Shown piece by piece: positions 59,911 to 64,000 of a stretch of DNA of 64,000 bases. Every line of letters begins with the position of its first letter. Positions within the stretch are counted from its first letter, which is position 1. The position numbers and the translations under genes are program-made. Under the pieces are notes generated by a model that saw only the letters and a list, made by a program, of their open reading frames with translations, was not told the DNA's origin and ran no database searches. The stretch is from Papaver somniferum (lineage: Eukaryota; Streptophyta; Magnoliopsida; Ranunculales; Papaveraceae). The stretch covers positions 80,735,082 through 80,799,081 of the forward strand of contig NC_039365.1 in the NCBI RefSeq assembly GCF_003573695.1. The letters are read 5' to 3'.

Positions 59911-62709
59911 TCAAAGTTGTGTTGGTGCCCCTCCATTAGCCGTGGAAACATGAGTGAGATGAACTTGCTGTGGAAGAAGCTGATACTTGATTCCTAAGGT
60001 TTCAAAGATTTTCTTCAGTTCAAGAATGAGTTCAGCCCGGCGTAAGTTTCTCTCTAAGAAATTTTGATGGTTTTGTGTGTGTGTCACAAGGAGACTCATA
60101 TCCAACTTGTTCAAAGTCGAAATTTCTTTCACCAGCAATGCGTGTTTAGGGGCCCAATGCTTTGGTTTGTTCTCTATAAATCTGCACTAAAAAACAGATC
60201 ATGGCCTGACACAACATGAACTCAAAAGATACAAATAATGCGTTTGTAAAAAGAGTAAACTAGAAATGTCTTTTGTGTTGCTTACGTTTGTATGTCCTTT
60301 TTAAGAAGATTGATCTTTTCCGAAGATGTGGAGGAGTTTATCATGAAATCAACATAGTCAAGCATATCGGGACTTCTATAGTAATTGCTGATCGGTTTTG
60401 TGCTTAAAACAGAATTCGGATAGTAGACCTTTTCCATATCAATTTTGAGGAACACTGTTGTCAAGATATTCATCTCCTCAACTATCATCTGCCAAATTAG
60501 GAACATTGCTGTCAAGATTTTCTTTAATTGAGAACTTTGGCAATCCAAAAGTAAATAAACACTGAACAAAACGCCAAATTGGTAATCCAGCTTTACGCCT
60601 AGTATATATAACAATGGGAAGTTAGTTGCCTCTAGGATAAGGAATTTTACCATGACACCATCGATTTTGCACCGGTCACCTACATCGAATGGATGCATTA
60701 CAAAGACGAAGACGACAGACTCAAAGATTGTCTTGCACGTATTCTGGAACATGAAACCCACAAGTAGTAGCTGAGATGTGATCACGAGGATGACTTTGGA
60801 TGTCGCAAGCCCCATCACAAGGACTATGACCACGGCAATAAGAACCGACACAAGTGCACTAGCTAACTTGTGAAGCTGCTCAACCGCTGTTTTCGTGTCA
60901 TTCAAGGAATGAGCTAGAGCCCTTCTCTCAATGTAAGCCTGTACCTGCAGATGTTAAACCAGTTGTCTTTGTATTGTTTTTTGCTGATGACAAAAGAAAG
61001 AAAGAAAGAAAGAAAATATATATGTGAAAAGATAATCTTAATTACCACCCAATTCCGAAAAGCAGATTTTTTGATTTGCCCAGTTTCAACAGCTCCATCA
61101 AAGAAAGGCAATATCGTGCGGATATCTTCTCTTCTTAAGAACCTAAGCAGATCCTCCTCGAGTATGTACCTACAACACCACAAGCAAGTTTATCCAAAAG
61201 ATGCATTTTGCTATATATAGGTGATGATGAAGGATCAAGAGCAGGAAATAGTAATGTAATATTTACTTGGCATCAGGCTTGGCGACGTGCTTGAAAACCC
61301 TTTGGGCTGTGACTCTTGCTTCCCATTCGCTTGTGATTTCTGAAGTCTCAAAATTATCGACTGTCCTTGAGATTGTGGACAGACCAGAATACATGACGTA
61401 GTTCACCAGCCTTCGGACGCTCCAAGCTGAAGCAGTACTTTGCCTACTTAGCTTCCTCAGCCTCTCAATGTCTATCTTCCTTGAACCACCTATTCCTCCA
61501 GGCACCTTTTCCCCATCTTTCAAATTTGTTGGCATCGACCTAATTACATATTGTAAGAATGTTAAGCGTCAATGCCTTGCTATTTCTGTGTGCTAATAAT
61601 TAGAGATCCAAAAAACAGATTTCCAGGAATACAAAAAGTTTAGCTCTTTGAACCCTGTGCAAGTACTACTTTGTAAAGATAAGTGTAAGAATAATCGGAG
61701 GTAACTGAATTACCAGAAATTCAAAAATATGAACATGAAACCAACTTTGCTAAAAACATAAACTTATCAGAAAGCAGTTTAAAAGTTGTAGATACCTTGA
61801 GGGTCCGAAAATCTTACGCTTGGCCGGCACTGTCTGATCAATCTCACCTCGTGCAGGACCAGATAAAGAATCCAAAATGTAATGGTAGAAAACACTTTCT
61901 TTCATTCTATCAAAAAAAGTTGCCACGTGAAACGAGGAAGCCAAGATTTTCACTAGAACAGTCTTGATCAACCAGATTGTAGCACCAACAAGTACCGCAA
62001 TTAAAGCCCTAAACACTTTCTTAAAAATCTCATTGTTCTTTTGGACATCAGGGCTAAACATTAATGACCAAGACAATAAAACTAGCGCCAACCAAATGCA
62101 ATTTTGAAAACTTTTGCTTAAACCGTAAACAAAATAAAGAACTTTTTCTCTCAACATAAAATTTTTCTCAATGAAAAAAACTATAATCGCGATAACCCAA
62201 CCGGAAAATAATCTTCCCGAAAAAATTACCATGATCATTAAACACCATTTCCAAGTTTCTAAACCCCATTTTGTTTGGTCCTTCAATGATTTAACTGTAA
62301 GACTACATACTAAAGCAGTTGTAATAACAACAAAAAGTATCCATTCCGCTATAATTTTCCAACCACATCTCTTGTTATTTTTCCTAAAATGATCTCTTTC
62401 TTCTTCGTGTTCTCGGTGCCATATTTCGTTTTCGTCGTCATCATCTGATGACGAATTGTTGGCACTGTCTATACCTTCGGTTTCACGATACATTGGTGAT
62501 TTTGTTGGGTGAGGATAATTCACTTCGGCAAATCTTGATTTGGGTTTTGAGAAATTCAATCTTCTAAGAGTTCTAGGTGTTTGCTGTGTGGATGGAGAAT
62601 TTGGATGACTGCAAACATCAGTTTCAGCTGTATATCTTGGAGTTTTTTGTTGCTCCATTTGAAGAACAACTTGATCTGCAATGGGTTTCCCCTTCTGCGT
62701 ATTCTGCAT
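59911..62709 (-). CDS. MSL10: MSL10-like mechanosensitive ion channel (MscS family), 6 exons
   Basis: Exons on the minus strand: 62709-61796, 61539-61267, 61169-61046, 60944-60651, 60488-60286 and 60181-59911. The introns are GT-AG, phases agree, and the sum is 2079 nt (692 aa plus stop), near the roughly 730 aa of Arabidopsis MSL10. The soluble N-terminus contains LNFSKPKSRF and an acidic run at about 89-95. The first membrane segment is near residues 119-137, with several more to about 300. Exon 4 carries the last two membrane segments and the MscS domain entry (GFMFQNTCKTIFESVVF, then HPFDVGDRCKIDGV). Exons 5-6 read VEEMNILTTVF, YPNSVL and ISNYYRSPDM. The family forms plasma-membrane, stretch-activated anion-preferring channels; the role here is inferred. 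It looks intact, and the nearest TE is about 0.5 kb upstream. Confidence 0.93.
60992..61016. repeat. AAAG microsatellite in intron 3 of the channel gene
   Basis: Five uninterrupted GAAA/AAAG units lie inside the 61045-60945 intron, 30 bp or more from the splice sites. Confidence 0.85.
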
Positions 62710-63224
62710 CTTTCTCTTCCTAAAGAGAAGAGCATGAGCAGAAAATAGTTGAGCTAGGAGATTATCGCAGCAATACTTTACATGCTCTGGTGGATGATAT
62801 TTATGATCAATTACCTATATTAGGAGCAAAACTTAACTTTCAAAGTATTTATTTATACCAGCAAACTTAGATGCAATTGCAAACTAAACCGGGAATGAAT
62901 TTGCATTACATGATTGCTGTGTGTAAGTCAAATAATTTCATCCCCGTTTAGATGGATGCGGTGACACGCCTCAATTGAATCATTGGAGTCAAACTGAAAA
63001 TATAATAGAAATATCTAAGATAAAGTAAAGAAATGGTGTTTGATGTATGTAATATAAGTTGATGAAACACCCGTTACCTACAGGCTACACTGGATGGTAA
63101 TGTTCTGAAATGACATGCTAAAATGCAATAAAAAATTTCTCCAGATGCCATCTGTCACGGTATATAACATCATCTATTTATTTTATTTGTTATTTTTTTT
63201 TCAATAAATGGTAACTTTTTTTAA
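62710..63224 (-). promoter_or_regulatory. Upstream region of the MSL10-like gene
   Basis: About 0.5 kb between the start codon and the LTR fragment. A TTTATTTATA-like AT word lies near 62845-62860, but I cannot fix a transcription start. There is no other gene. Confidence 0.4.
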
Positions 63225-64000
63225 AGACAAATGTATAGACCAAAAGTCCACCAACCTCATTGTGTAGAAGAGTTCTTAGAGGATCCCAAAAATCAATATC
63301 CAAGATCAATCTAGTTGTATCTGAGTTAAGATGATCCAAATTCTAACAAGTATGAAACTTATAATCTATCTTTTAAGATGTGAATTCAACAAGAACGAGT
63401 CCTGTTTTTGATTTCAAATAAGAAGGACTTAAACTACCTAGATTGATTATTTACTACTTGTGCTGTTATTTTTATCATAAAGATAAACAATATAATGCAG
63501 AAAAAGAAAAACACAGGACACCAGAAATTTTGTTAACGAAGAAAACTGCACCTGTAGAAAAACCCGTGGACCTTTCCAGCTTTGAACACCACACTGCATT
63601 AAACCTCTACAGACACTAGCGTACTATCAGAATTCAGATTGGAATGTAGTAGAGACCGAATTCACCCTCCAAGAAATTCAGCCACAACCGTGTTCCTTAC
63701 GTCCCTTGAACCTCGTAAGGTTCGACGTAGTTGATTCCCTTAGTTGACATCCTACACATCCTACGAGTTGCTTCAACTTCAGTGAAGACTTTTGACATCA
63801 ATCTTCCTCTAACAGACAAGCCTATTTGATTTCATTTTAAATTAGGTTTGGAAATCTGTTGAAATAGGTAAAGTCCACCGAACCTCACGAATTCGGAACA
63901 CTTACACTCAGTTAGTTGAGAAGCTTGGATTATTAACCACCTCTCAAGAACAACCCAAACAAAACAAAAAAGAGTTTAAATATTTATCTTTAGGAATCAC
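63225..64000 (-). mobile_element. C3: partial LTR of the C family, antisense, running off the window
   Basis: In reverse orientation it shares ordered words with the 3' half of solo LTR C1: AGTGTCTGTAG, CAGTGTGGTGTTCAAA, GGTTTTTCT and CGTTAACAAAA, then a GTGTC and a Ctgcattatattg-like stretch. It is more diverged from C1 than C1 is from C2. The end toward the channel gene is near 63225 but not exact; the other end lies beyond the window. Confidence 0.75.

Noticed and set aside
1..64000. tRNA, rRNA and small RNA genes
   Set aside because: I saw no cloverleaf-compatible A/B box pairs or rRNA sequence by eye. A dedicated scan (tRNAscan-SE, Infernal) would be needed to exclude them.

Overview
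This window is nuclear DNA from a flowering plant, probably a eudicot. It is AT-rich, its genes are split by GT-AG introns, and most of the sequence is transposable elements. Assignment below eudicot is not safe from sequence alone. Only two host genes can be supported, one at each end, both on the minus strand.

Left end (558-3718, leader to about 5650): a 15-coding-exon gene for a CDKF;4/MAK-type protein kinase. All splice junctions keep phase and give 463 codons plus stop. Right end (59911-62709): a 6-exon gene for an MSL10-like mechanosensitive channel. It is also phase-consistent, with 692 codons plus stop. Both look intact.

Between them lies nested and decayed mobile DNA. (1) 6.9-11.4 kb is non-coding remnant related to element D at 49.7-52.9 kb. 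(2) 12312-24508 is a minus-strand Ty1/copia tandem of LTR-interior-LTR-interior-LTR, flanked by one 5-bp target duplication (ATTTT). (3) 24764-25132 is a Stowaway-type MITE. (4) 26623-31231 is a Mutator-like element with terminal inverted repeats of about 250 bp. It carries a broken FAR1-type transposase. (5) 32811-34434 is a 5'-truncated LINE. (6) 37.4-48.9 kb is an old Ty3/gypsy remnant. It is split by element A (38137-45290, TSD TATTC) and by a 2.6-kb solo LTR, C1 (46118-48712). Element A is itself split by element B (39999-44605, TSD ATTGG). (7) 49722-52950 is element D, with no coding sequence. It abuts a truncated LTR of the C family (52951-53412) and a long decayed LINE (53413 to about 59212). 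(8) 63.2-64.0 kb is an antisense LTR of the C family running off the window.

The most unusual observation is in the tandem copia element. Two bases inside each 5' LTR boundary, where a tRNA primer-binding site should lie, there is no recognisable tRNA complement. Instead there is a 15-nt sequence perfectly complementary to a segment of the LTR about 140 nt upstream in the transcript. All five arms (three LTRs, two interiors) are identical. This is the geometry expected for self-primed reverse transcription, which is known from the Tf1/sushi Ty3-type elements. I do not know it as an established mechanism in plant copia elements. Other notable signals are a G-rich, length-variable tract in the same LTRs, an array of TGCATAAC/GTTATGCA palindromes inside element B, and the dated order of nested insertions.
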